Of a DNA stretch of 11,116 nt, positions 1-8,944 are shown one piece after another (within the stretch, counting starts at the first letter, position 1; the number at the start of each line of letters is the position of its first letter). Source of the stretch: Larix sibirica (lineage: Eukaryota > Streptophyta > Pinopsida > Pinales > Pinaceae); contig NWUY0300082523.1 in assembly GCA_004151065.3 (NCBI GenBank), positions 4,688 through 15,803 of the forward strand, given 5' to 3'. The position numbers and the translations under genes were made by a program. The notes below the pieces were generated by a model. The model searched no databases. It saw only the letters and a list, made by a program, of their open reading frames with translations, and was not told the origin of the DNA.

Positions 1-1560
1 TCTTAAACTTGTTTTCCAATTTCTGATTTACTTGAGGTTCAATGCTTTCGGGTGGCGCTTCATCCAATTGATTATTCACTTGGGTTTGGGAAGTTGAACA
101 TTCAATGTCTGTCTTTGTACTTTTTTTTAAATATTCATTTTGCATACTCTATTCCTCATCAGACACCGTAGGAATACCCGATCAAACCAAGGGAGAACAT
201 GGGACTATGTTGATAGTTCTCTCTAGGTTGGTTATCATTTCAACTACCTTTTTCTCCACCTCCATGGATGAATCAAATTCCTCCTGCTTGATATTTTCTT
301 GAATTTACTAAGTATGCTGGAATTGTTCTTCTACTTTAGCATTCGCACATTCATTCTTTTTACTAGGGTTTGAGCTAATTAATTCTTGATTCTTCTTAAC
401 TCTCGAGCTTGCCCTTGTTGCCACTGGCTTTGCAACTGAACTTTTAACTTTATCCCTTTGAGCCTTTCTGGGATTTTCATCTAACAAACTATCTAAGTCT
501 ATGATCCTTTTCTCCTTCAAGGAAGGGTCAAAAATTGGTTGACCATTTAGCCTTAGCTTGTTTGTGGCTCGAGTATGGGGACCTCTGAGGTAATAAGGTT
601 TTGTATTTTCAAGTTTCCCTCCACCAATTTCAATTCCTTTGTCATCATTCAAGGATTCATTTGAGTGTTCTGCTATGCAAGATTGTATATTCAGAGTTAC
701 TGGAGGCAGCTTTACTGCTCCCCTCATCCTTGATTTTATTTTAACTTCCTCTTTTTTAAAGGTTTGTTCTTCACCAGAGTTAATATTACAAAAATATTCG
801 GGGTTTTTGTAACTACAAGAAGATATATCAATGTCCCATGGCATACAATGATTTTCTTGAATCCCAAAATCAGAGAATGATATAAAATGGTCCCATGTCT
901 TACCAAATTTGTTTAATTCCTGAATAATCAACAATTTTATTAAACCATGGTGGAAAATGTCGTGTTGACTTTGAAGGTACTTCCTAACCCTCGAGGCCAT
1001 CTCAGAATTTTTTTTCAAGAAATACAACTGTAGATTCATCCTTTCAATACCATCCAGGTGCATTAAAAAACGCATGTGGTAAAGGTAAACAGTGGCCCAA
1101 CTTCCTTTTCCAGTAATATACCTATGCACCATCTTCAGTAAATCATTGTATTCTTGTTTGAACCAAGCCTGTGGGATACCTTTGCGCCAGTTAGGATATC
1201 TGAATTTGTCAAGGAGAAAGGGATTGCATTGCACAACATCAACAAATTGGAGTTTAAACCATTGTTCGTCGTCTTGAGGTAACTTTGTTGCTATGGAAAT
1301 GGAATTCTTTGAAACATGAAATGCTACATATCGTATGGTGATAGTTTTTCCATCAAACTTCTCAGCGAAGGCTCTTGATACTTCTGCATGGTGGCCTTGT
1401 AGTTTCTCACAGTATCGAAACCATCCTTCCTTTTTGAATTTAACCCCAAATTATGGATAACCCTCTAGAATCTTGGCCCCTATGGGCTCAAATCTCACTA
1501 CATGCCCACTTCGATGTGCAGACATGGTGATTCTTTCCAAATGCTGTGAAAAATTAGAGA
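1..1560 (-). repeat. Direct repeat copy 1 (about 1.56 kb), partner of 9559-11116
   Basis: This stretch aligns colinearly and in the same orientation with 9559-11116, offset by 9558 nt at the left and 9556 nt at the right. Three stretches of 60 to 78 nt that I compared by eye each had about six differences, so divergence is roughly 8 to 10 percent. Both copies run into the window edges, so the true repeat is longer. Because the copies flank a gag-pol with a primer-binding site, they are either part of long LTRs or the 3' ends of two tandem elements. Confidence 0.93.
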
Positions 1561-1871
1561 CCCTTGTGTATAATACTCGAAATTACAGAGACGTGAGTAA
1601 TTCTATGGAATATATGTAGGGGATTCAACTTTTAGAACAAACACATTAATATCCGAGAGAAATAATGAGAAATTCGCCCTGACAAATTATGAAATTAGGG
1701 AAATTATTGAGCATTCAAATCCATAATAAACCACAAACTTTATTTATTGAGGATGCGATTCTCTGGAAATGATATGACAGAATGCATTGTGGAAATGATG
1801 ACTCTAACATTCGTGCCAATTTCGCAGCACTTACGAACAATTTGGTATCGGTGTTGATTTGGTAACGCCAT
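1..1871 (-). pseudogene. Uncharacterised retrotransposon-associated ORF, copy 1, broken, 3' end outside the window
   Basis: I recognise no domain or function in this ORF. Its longest open part (1234-308, 308 aa) continues in the same frame back to an ATG at 1525, interrupted by one TAA at 1451-1453. A likelier original start is the ATG at 1871: it opens a 43-codon run ending at a TAA (1740-1742), then a stop-riddled stretch and one frameshift near 1560 lead into the 1525 frame. The frame also continues from 307 to the window edge with stops at 305-310, 182-184 and 149-151. The N-terminal part is rich in aromatic and hydrophobic residues (KLQGHHAEVSRAF, YHMRFLMHLDG, FHHGLIKLLII) and looks globular. 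From about 790 downwards it is charged and low-complexity with basic clusters such as RASSRVKKNQ. It lies 520 nt downstream of the pol end. It may be an element-encoded accessory protein, and it resembles hypothetical proteins of plant repeats. The start at 1871 is inferred. Confidence 0.7.
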
Positions 1872-2391
1872 TTGGAAGTTTTGTAGTGCTTCTTAAATTA
1901 AGATTTATTAACCTCCACGATAGATTTAGCAAGGATTAAGTAACTTCACCGAGAATCATGCCTACAAATGAGAATATAACAAAATACTTGTGCCACTGCA
2001 TTGCATTACACACTAGTCACTGAAATTTAAAAGAAAGGAGTTGAACATCACAATGTCATAGCAAACTTGAGCAAAACATATAGACTTAATTAGGCTCAAC
2101 GAAACTACAAGAAAAAGGAATTGAATGCAAAGTTTTAGGGTCCGGGAGTAGACAATCTAAAATGCAGACCTTTGAACTAACACCGACTCCTACTGTGGTT
2201 AACATTTCCTTGTGAAATGCTTTGAACTCGCAGATCAGTGCCCTGTTTACATCAATAAATCCATCCTGCTATAATAACAAATATGCAACTGCAACCAGTG
2301 CCTCCACTGGGTATTGGAGTCGCATTCTATATCTATTTATATCTATTTATTTACAAATATTTACAGAAATGATTGGTTTTTAACAACTTGA
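1872..2391. other. Non-coding spacer between pol end and the extra ORF
   Basis: I see no coding sequence in these 520 nt. The stretch contains a perfect 6-bp inverted repeat with a 4-nt loop (CCAGTG at 2295-2300, CACTGG at 2305-2310) and two adjacent copies of a 10-mer, ATCTATTTAT, at 2331-2350. If the flanking direct repeats are LTRs, the 5' end of the 3' LTR and its polypurine tract should lie here or between 1560 and 2391, but no purine-rich run followed by TG is visible on the minus strand. Confidence 0.6.
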
Positions 2392-3637
2392 TTAAACAAA
2401 TAAATGTTTGATAAAATTCCCATTCACTAAGCCTCCGACAACTATATTCCCATCTAGATTCTCAAGGATGAATATATTATTATGTAGGATCTCAGAAATT
2501 TGAAATATTATCAAACTTACCAGGTTTAGATTTTTCTTCTCTTAGGGCATCCCAATGTAACACTAATCTCCAGGAGAAAAGGTGTTTTCTTTGGTTCTCT
2601 TATCAAAAAATTCTTTTACCTTATCACGATGCTTCTGAGTTTTTTCCAACAAAGACTCCCTGAGCTATTGAGCCTCAATCATCTGAAAATTCCAGCGTTG
2701 AATTGCATTAGGTTCTTCCTTTTCTTCCTGTAAAATTTTTAACACAAGTAGACCCAATTGAAGAGGAAAAATAGTGTACGTGCCATATACAAGCTGGAAA
2801 GAGACATACCAATGGAATTTTTAGTGCTAATTCTGACATCCCATAATGCATATTTTAGCATAGTATCCCATATCCTTTTATTTTCTGAAAGCAATTTATT
2901 GATATTGTTAATGATGTTCTTATTAGTGGATTCAACGAGACCATTTCCTTGAGGGTAGTAAGGCATAGAATGCTTAGGAGTAATGTTATATCTCTCCCAA
3001 AATTGGACCATGTCAGTAGACATAAAGGGTGGAGAATTGTTAGTCAAAAGCCTGAGTGGACATCCAAAACGTGCAAAAATAGTGTCCCCTAAAAAAATTA
3101 TAATTACTTTATCCATTGCTCTTCTTATTGGGATGGATTCCACCCATTTTGTGAAAAATTCTGTTGTTGTTAAAATCCACATGTGATACCCGCTTGATGG
3201 TGGGTGTATTTCCCCAATAAAGTCCAATCCCCATTGCTAAAAAGGGGCATCAATCAAAATTGGTTTTAATGGTAATGGAATTTTCTTCTTCTTCTTCCAT
3301 ATAAATTTCTGACATCCAGGACAATTTTTAACTTTGGAAAACACATAAAAAAAAATGATGGCCAATAGTATCCAGCCCTAAGAAATTTATATGTAGTATT
3401 TTTCCAATAATGATGACCTCCGCAAAGACCACTATGAAATTCTGTGAAAATGGGATGAACTTCGTCTTGGTCAACGCACCTCAGCAATACACCCCTAGGG
3501 TCTTTCCAAAACAAAGTGGACTCGATGATACAATACTTCTGAGATTTTAATCTTAAATATCATAATTTTGTTTTATCAAAATCGAGAGGAGATTGGAAAT
3601 TTAGTAGAAAAAAGACAATATCCTTATACCACATTGA
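2392..3637 (-). pseudogene. pol (IN): Integrase domain of pol, inactivated
   Basis: Integrase would insert the element's DNA into the host genome. The zinc-binding HHCC region is visible: HPIFTEFH near 3450, and NCPGCQKF near 3330 after a frameshift. The core follows with WGLDFIG (first catalytic Asp, codon 3222-3224), LTNNSPPF (second, codon 3039-3041) and NGLVESTNK (catalytic Glu). The Asp-to-Glu spacing of 36 positions fits the DDE family. The second Asp has become Asn, so the core would be dead even if the frame were open. The C-terminal region is recognisable as FSPGD, then LVLHWDALREEK in a shifted frame, and VNGNFIKHLFV just before a TAA at 2392-2394, which I take as the original pol end. 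In-frame stops include ones just upstream of WGLDFIG and in the stretch after IEAQ near 2668. There is no chromodomain. The identification is sure and the boundaries are approximate. Confidence 0.93.
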
Positions 3638-3718
3638 CTAGGCATACTTGGAGGTAATTTATGTATTTGCCTCATCTTTTTGTTCTTGGTCAATATCAGA
3701 CAGATTTGTCATCACATT

Positions 3719-4330
3719 TAAACCCAAGGATTTGCAGATCGAATCAGCTAATAATTTGGCTAGACCTTGTCTCTTTATCAGCTTCGTAGGTTTAATTTCC
3801 ACATCATATTCCAGGAGCTTGGCTATCCATTTTCCTCCTTTCCCTTCACTATCAGGATGAATTAATATGTCCTTTACATCACTATTTGGAACATACGCTA
3901 TTATTTTTTATTGTAATATATACAACCTAAAAGATTTAAAAGCTTTAATTAAAGCATATGCTTATTTCTCAAGAATATCATATCTGAGCTATGCATCCGT
4001 CAGAACTTTACTGAAAAAGGAAACTGGTTGTTCAAACCCGTCTTCATTTTTTTGTAACAAAACTACCGCGATAGTGTCCTCTGAGGCAAAGGAGAAAGTT
4101 TGAAACTCCTTGGAATAGTCTGGACTAATAAGCATTGGGGCTTCAGTCAAAGCATGCTTGATTTTTACAAATGAATCTATGGCTTCTTTGGTCCACTTGA
4201 CTTCAGCATTATTTTTTAGCATGATGGTGATATGCTTGATAATATTATCAAAATTGGACACGAACATTCTAAGGAAATTATTTTTTCCAAGGAAGGATTG
4301 AATCCCCTTTTTGGTTTCTTGGTAGATCAA
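3719..4330 (-). pseudogene. pol (RNH): Ty3/gypsy RNase H domain (gRNH), lacking catalytic residues
   Basis: This is the RNase H normally fused after RT, which would degrade the RNA strand of RNA-DNA hybrids. The thumb/connection-type sequence IQSFLGKNNFLRMF comes first, then FSFASEDTIAVVLLQ, FFSKVL, YDILEK, IIAYVPNSDVKDIL, GKWIAKLLEYD and GLAKLLADS, all in one frame interrupted by stops at 3986-3991 and further on. The usual TDAS motif reads SFAS here (Phe codon 4088-4090), so the first catalytic Asp is absent. The TDH-type third motif is also replaced, by YVPNS. In Tat-group elements the resident RNase H is known to have lost catalytic residues, so this probably predates the decay of this copy. 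It follows RT after a frameshift near 4313 and runs into integrase without a second RNase H between. Confidence 0.92.
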
Positions 4331-5023
4331 TTTTTAGGATCATTGCTACTCGATCAGGGTCAATCTTGATCCCTTGTTGTGAAACAATGTTCCCAAGAAG
4401 CCTTCCTTCCATCATTGCAAAATTTGACTTCTTGGGATTCAGAGAGAGACCAAATTTTCTACACTTCAAGAAGGTCTATCTGAGGTGTTGTAAATGTTCT
4501 TTGTCTAACTTAGAAAAGACTGTAGCATCATCAAGGTAAATGAAAATAACTATATATTCTCCCCCATGAAAGATATCTCCATAGCTCTTTGAAATGTTGC
4601 CCCAACATTCATCAGTCTGAAGGGCATTCTGTCATACATAAACGTTCCCCAGGGGGTTACAAAGGAAATTTTTTCTGTCCTGTTCATGTACATCAATTTG
4701 ATTATACACCGAAAAACCATCAATCATGGAGATCCTCTGAGCTCCAACTACCCTTTGTAAGATTTGGTCCATTTTTGGTAAGGGGTAATTGTCCTTTAAA
4801 GAGATTATATTTAAATTTTGAAAATCAACGCACAGTCGATTTTCTCCATTTTTTTTATCACGGGGACTAAATTTGCGACTCAGGTTGAAAACCTCAAGGG
4901 AACAATGATTTTTGCATCCAATAATTTTTTGAGCTCCTTTTCAATAACAGGTAGCAACATTGGATTTACCTGCCTTAATTTATGTCTAAAAGGCTTGGTA
5001 GTAGGTTTTAAAGCTATTTTGTG
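4331..5023 (-). pseudogene. pol (RT): Reverse transcriptase domain of pol, frameshifted
   Basis: This RNA-dependent DNA polymerase would copy the element RNA. Motifs in order are LRQVNPMLLPVIEKELKKLL, NLVPV, LCVDFQNLN, LKDNYPLPKMDQIL, MIDGFSVYNQI (motif A Asp) and YLDD (4527-4538), followed by CRKFGLSLNPKKSNF and LGNIVSQQGIKIDP. The three polymerase Asp residues are therefore present. It is disabled by a TGA at 4880-4882, by a one-base loss in the T-run at 4849-4856, and by a TAG shortly after YLDD. A block at about 4560-4630 (MPFRLMNVGATFQ) is read in another frame and bounded by two compensating shifts. The identification is certain from motif order, and the borders are approximate. Confidence 0.95.
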
Positions 5024-5512
5024 TTGGACTATGCTTGTATCAAAAGTTTTTAGATACCCATAGGACTAAGCAAAAACATCCACAAATTCTTTTAATAACT
5101 CCACATACCTTTTCCATTGCTCATCCGACAGGGCCTTTTATAATTTTACCATCTTGGGATATGTCTTTATACCTATGTTACAATACACTGTATTATCATT
5201 CACGGGTTGAGATAAAGGATTTCAGAGCACATCATGATTGTCAAACAATCTGTCAAGAGGCACCAAACCTTTAGGTATAAAGTTCCCTTTGAGTTCAATA
5301 ACATCATGACCTGCAATCTTGTTCAAATAATCAGCACTCTGGGATTCTTCCACTTCCTCTTCTTGATCTATGAGAGAACCATAAAACTCACCAACTGTTT
5401 GTAAAAACCTGCTAAGTTCTTAATCATCATAAAAGACCTGCCAATTTTTTATATTATCATGGACTGCAAGTCTATGTTTAAATTCCACTGCATACTTTAA
5501 ATGAGGTTCAAT
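5024..5512 (-). pseudogene. Pol linker between the additional RNase H and RT
   Basis: This stretch stays in the Gag-protease frame, with stops at 5222-5224, 5138-5140 and 5066-5068 among others. The first half is acidic and low-complexity (IDQEEEVEESQSADYL), followed by LDRLFDNHD and then LSDEQWKRYVELLKEFVDVF, which is the usual lead-in to Ty3/gypsy RT. No enzymatic motif is visible. It is part of the polyprotein rather than a gene of its own. Confidence 0.75.
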
Positions 5513-5905
5513 TGGAATTTTGAAACAACTAGCTACTAAATCCAAATAATTAGCAGACTCATTGCAATTTCTAGGGACAAAAGAAATATTAAAGGCTATA
5601 AAATAATTTTATATTAAGTCCCAGACTTCATTACGATAAACCTTAAGTATTTTATGTTTGACTTGATAGACCTTTCTAACGTGTTGAACCACTAATTTAG
5701 AATCACCAGACACTACTAATTCTTGTATGTTCGTATCTTTGGCAGCCCTAAACCCCAAAATTAAAGCTTCGTACTCCACAATATTATTGGTAGTCTCAAA
5801 ATTAAGTTTGTACATTAAAGTGATTATCTCATCATCTGGGGAAATAAGCATAATACCTACTCCAGAGCCTTCCTTTGAACATGCTCCATCAAAATACATA
5901 TTCCA
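5513..5905 (-). pseudogene. pol (aRNH): Additional RNase H domain (aRNH, RNase HI-like), upstream of RT
   Basis: This is a second RNase H of the RNase HI fold, expected to supply the hybrid-degrading activity that the resident RNase H lacks. Motifs are LWNMYFDGACSKEGSGVG (first Asp), TTNNIVEYEALILG (Glu of VEY), VVSGDSKLVVQHV (second Asp), then YQVKHKILKVYRNEVWDLI. The frame is broken by a TAA at 5609-5611, after which PRNCNESANYL continues. Where family members carry a fourth Asp this copy has Asn (codon 5549-5551). In the Tat/Ogre elements I know, this domain usually sits between RT-RNase H and integrase. Here it follows the protease after a linker of about 50 residues, and none is found after the resident RNase H. 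The domain identity is strong; the rarity of the order is from memory. Confidence 0.92.
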
Positions 5906-6058
5906 AAGTTTATTTTCAAGTTCTATAGACTGCTCTTTAGGAACATTTTTCTCAACTTGAGCCATGGATGTAACTTGATCATCAAATTGTAAAATACATG
6001 AATCAATTCCTTCTTGAACTGTATATAGGGGATGATTTGAAGGATTCTGATGATCACT

Positions 6059-6475
6059 AACAATGTATGATAGTTGAACTTCCCTATATAATCGCCTAGT
6101 CTCACCTCCATAAACTGGAATGGTCGCATAAGAATAGTCCATTTGCAGAGTTCCCCCCATTTTAGTAGTACAAGATCTGGACATCAACATCCCATATTTT
6201 GGAGGAATATCAGCCACCACTATATCCAATAGAATAATTTTCATGGGAAGTTGAGCCAAACTGAGCACTAAATACTTAATAACTCCCAAACATTTCACGG
6301 CTCTTGAACTGAAAATGTACAAATCATGAAAAGGTTTAGTAATGTTCAAACCAAGAGCTTCCATCGCTGCCTTTGGCATCAGATTATGAGATGCTCCCAA
6401 ATCTAGCAAACAATTGTGTAGCATTTTATCATGTACCAGCATTGTAACATAGAAAGGAGGAGGAAGACAAGCTTT
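6059..6475 (-). pseudogene. PR: Retroviral-type aspartic protease of the Gag-Pol polyprotein
   Basis: This protease would act as a dimer to process Gag-Pol. The active-site motif is NCLLDLGASHNLMPK with the catalytic Asp codon at 6401-6403; Leu in place of the usual Ser or Thr after Asp is common in plant elements of this kind. The flap and hydrophobic second motif follow as CLGVIKYLVLSL, ILLDIVVADIPPKYGMLMSRS and MGGTLQMDYSYATIPV. The domain itself is open; the nearest upstream in-frame stop is at 6476-6478. It is in the same frame as gag and the additional RNase H, so one polyprotein seems to have been translated without a frameshift between gag and protease. Confidence 0.93.
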
Positions 6476-6844
6476 TTAATTTATTTGAGGACCAAAAACA
6501 ATAACTGGATTTTCATCTTATAGATTTACCACATCTGAAGAAGGGATATTTGCAGAAGGTTGCAAAAATTTAAGAATTGATTCTTTAAAATATTGATTTT
6601 TAACCAACTCCGTACGAGGAATAAGAATCTTAATATTATTAATCTCCTATTCAAAATTGAAAGGGCTTAACAATTTCTCATAATCCTTTGTTTCAAGGTT
6701 CTTTTCTTTACCACCTGCTTGGCCACGTCTTTTTTCTGCTTCTTTACTTGACAACTGCTTGTCTGTATTCACAGTTCCCTTGTGAGGTGTTTGGGAATCT
6801 AGCTTCTGCCCTGATCTGAGATTATATTTTCTCTATGGTTTTAA

Positions 6845-8419
6845 TTAAGCGGCATTTTTTAATTCTTCCGAAAGCTGGTTTGTCATAAAAAAATACTCAT
6901 ATTCCTCTTGTGTGAGAAAATTAACTATTGGTTCTTCCTCGAGAAGTCGAGCTTCCAGATTAGGCTCTCCCTCTTCTTCTCCATCAAATTCATCTGCCGC
7001 ATCATTCATCACATTTTGTAGCAGGGATTGAATCTTCTGATCTTCTTTTTCTGTCCTATCTCTTCGCATAAACTGTGGGTTGAATGGCCTTCGGAATTGA
7101 TTAGGATTCCTGTTAGGAAAACCTTGTGGTTGTTTTTTTTGGGTCTTATTTTCAATGTCCAGTTTCATCGATTTTGAATTTAAGTCTTTAATCGTATTAG
7201 TCATTTAATATATTTTCCTATCTTGTGACCTTGGGTCTGAAGTTGATGATTCCATCTCCTTATTCTGCTTTCTTTTTTCACCCTCTTGATAATGTGGTTT
7301 AGCTCTCAATCTGTTAGCTGCTAAAATATTGGACTCCACCTCCAAAGCAACCTATTGCATGTTCACAAGAGTTGTAGCCCTCCTTTCTCTTAGCTATAAA
7401 GAAAAACATGGATCAAAAGAATTCGCAAAAGTAAGCTTGGATGAATTCTCGGTAGGTTTTATTTCAGCTGGGATTTTGTTATACATCTTGTTGAACCATT
7501 TACTAAAATCTTCCACCGACTCGTTAGATTTCATTTTTAATACCCCAAATTTAGTGATATAGTAAAGGCAATCATTTTTGTCACCCCACTGTCTAAGAAA
7601 AACCTGCTCTATTCCTTCAATCCCATTTATAGAATTTGGAGGAAAATCCTGAAACCACTTTCGAGATTCTCCTTCTAAACTCTGTACAAACAGCCTCATC
7701 CAAACATCTTCTTGTTCGATATTATGATTGTCACCATAACTGTAATAGGCGTTAATATCTTCTTCAGCAACAACTTCCCCTTTCCCATTAAAACTTGGAA
7801 GGTATTTCAAATAGTCACCTCCAGGTAATGTGTTTAAAGGTTGGGGTAAAGCTAGAGGTGCATACTTGGCTTCCACTATAGCTTCCATCCCGGTTGGCAG
7901 CTGCTGAGCCATTGGAGGAGGTAAAAATTGAACCTTAGGATGAACATAAGTGGAAGATTGGGGTTTGGACTAAACTTAAATAAATTGGCCAATTAGAGAG
8001 GCATATGGTGTAAGAGTGGAATTTGAGGCTTCAGGAAAATCAAACTTTTCAACATTAAACTCTTCATTTTCTTCTCTTAAAAATATCAGTTTTCGATAGG
8101 ACTTGGACTCAATGGTGTCAAATTCGTGCTCAAAAACTTGCAAATCGGGAAGGGAAATTGAAGTGACTAGCTTCTTGTCTTATTCCTCATGTGAATCAAT
8201 TTCATAAGCTGAAATATCTCTTCCTACAGATACTGAAATATTCCTTGAAAAACCTGTAGTTGATGACTGAAACCTTTGTCGTGCTTTTGCTTCCTTAAGA
8301 ATGCTTTCAGGGTCAAATGGGGATGTATAAAGAGGAGACAAATCCTTTCCTTGAATCCCATATCTTCTGGAAGCCAGGATTGTGGTGAAAATGCAGTCTA
8401 GGAATATATCTGATCCTGT
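6845..8419 (-). pseudogene. gag: gag, capsid/nucleocapsid region, with several in-frame stops
   Basis: Gag would form the particle that packages element RNA. The clearest part is the retrotransposon gag domain in the open run from 7912 (MAQQLPTGMEAIVEAKYAPL), with YLPSFNGKGEV, DVWMRLFVQSLEGESRKWFQ and VFLRQWGDK. The frame is already open from a stop at 8420-8422 (SRRYGIQGKDLSPLY, FDPESILKEAKARQRFQ), so gag probably began upstream of 7912. In-frame stops lie at 8180-8182, 7976-7978, 7970-7972, 7394-7396, 7352-7354, 7205-7207 and 6845-6847, yet I find no frameshift. The 3' part is Lys/Arg/Pro/Asn-rich (NRNPNQFRRPFNPQFMRRD) and then acidic (DEFDGEEEGE). No CCHC zinc knuckle is visible; the basic stretch may bind RNA instead. 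The frame continues through 6844-6476, with more stops (6833-6835, 6647-6649, 6518-6520), into the protease. Confidence 0.9.
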
Positions 8420-8481
8420 TCACCCCAAAACCAGATTCAATTATCAAATTTTATCCAGGGAAGATAACTTCGAATCTTTGC
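8420..8481 (-). other. Leader between primer-binding site and gag frame
   Basis: These 62 nt separate the primer-binding site from the first open codon of the gag frame. No Met codon is visible at the start of that frame, so the original gag start codon is either mutated or lay here in a frame now lost. Confidence 0.5.
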
Positions 8482-8499
8482 TCCCCGTTAACGGCACCA
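8482..8499 (-). promoter_or_regulatory. PBS: tRNA primer-binding site, tRNA-Asp type
   Basis: The minus strand reads TGGTGCCGTTAACGGGGA. As I know the 3' end of plant tRNA-Asp, its complement begins TGGCGCCGTTGCCGGGGA, giving 15 of 18 matches. The site lies five bases after a candidate LTR end (ACAACA) and just before the gag frame, which is where minus-strand DNA synthesis should be primed. Confidence 0.85.
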
Positions 8500-8822
8500 T
8501 AAAATGTTGTCCCTAAGGTCTGCTATGGGAAAATCTAGGGAATTTAGGTTATGATTTGGTTTAAAGATAGATTTTGGTTTCTATGGTTTATATTTTTCAT
8601 TGGTTTTATAATGGATTGAAGAATATGAATATCATTCGTTGGTTTACCATATAACATTTCATCATAAAATAAGGAAAGAATTTGTAAATTCTGAATATTC
8701 AACATATAACAGAGTTATGATGTGCATAAACTTCATCAAATTGACACAAGTGATTATGCAGCACATACAACTTTTATTTCAATAGTAAACTAGCAGCAAA
8801 CACAACGACTTGCACAAAGCAT

Positions 8823-8856
8823 TTTATTCATGAAAGAAAATTGAACATATATATGT
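8823..8856 (-). promoter_or_regulatory. TATA-like and AATAAA-like motifs within the LTR region
   Basis: On the minus strand a palindromic ACATATATATGT (8856-8845) is followed by AATAAA at 8828-8823; another AATAAA is at 8778-8773. They are where an LTR promoter and polyadenylation signal could lie, but such motifs are common in AT-rich DNA. Confidence 0.25.
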
Positions 8857-8920
8857 ATTGCAAAATCGAAATTTTCAATTTCTTCAAGCAAAAATACCGA
8901 GTTCCAACCAAAATTCGAAA

Positions 8921-8944
8921 CCTTTCTTCTTTTCTCGTTTCCTT
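8921..8944 (-). other. Polypurine run, candidate PPT
   Basis: The minus strand has 23 purines in 24 bases (begins AAGGAAACGAG, ends AGAAAGG). It lies downstream of the broken ORF copy and upstream of the LTR end and primer-binding site. A polypurine tract primes plus-strand synthesis directly 5' of a 3' LTR, so it would fit an LTR beginning near 8910, but the next TG is ten bases away. Confidence 0.35.

Larger units (their letters stand above)
1..8504 (-). mobile_element. Ty3/gypsy LTR retrotransposon, Tat/Ogre-like, degenerate; internal part and 3' side
   Basis: Read on the minus strand, the recognisable parts come in the order primer-binding site, Gag, aspartic protease, additional RNase H, reverse transcriptase, RNase H, integrase. 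Integrase after RT defines the Ty3/gypsy type, and the second RNase H points to the Tat/Ogre group. Gag to the start of RT (8419 to about 4857) stays in one frame broken only by stops. Frameshifts then fall near 4849-4856, 4560-4630, 4313, 3333 and 2560. The 3' LTR end lies beyond the left edge of the window, and no convincing polypurine tract is seen between the pol end (2392) and position 1. The copy is certainly non-autonomous. The exact lineage within Tat is my inference and was not tested by phylogeny. Confidence 0.93.

Noticed and set aside
2295-2310. Six-base inverted repeat as a terminator or regulatory hairpin
   Set aside because: A stem this short is expected by chance at this scale, and no adjacent signal supports a role in a plant element.
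2331-2350. Two adjacent copies of ATCTATTTAT as a possible minisatellite
   Set aside because: There are only two units in AT-rich DNA; this is too little to call a tandem-repeat locus.
2523-2547. Purine-rich run on the minus strand considered as the 3' polypurine tract
   Set aside because: It encodes the ALREEKSKP part of the integrase C-terminus and lies before the pol end at 2392.
2758-5274. Plus-strand ORFs of 64 to 93 codons across this region
   Set aside because: They lie opposite clear pol coding sequence, have no recognisable motif, and are antisense shadows.
6845-8419. Programmed recoding (stop readthrough or frameshift) to express pol
   Set aside because: The stops are many and scattered, including inside the gag and RT domains, so they are decay rather than a single regulated site.
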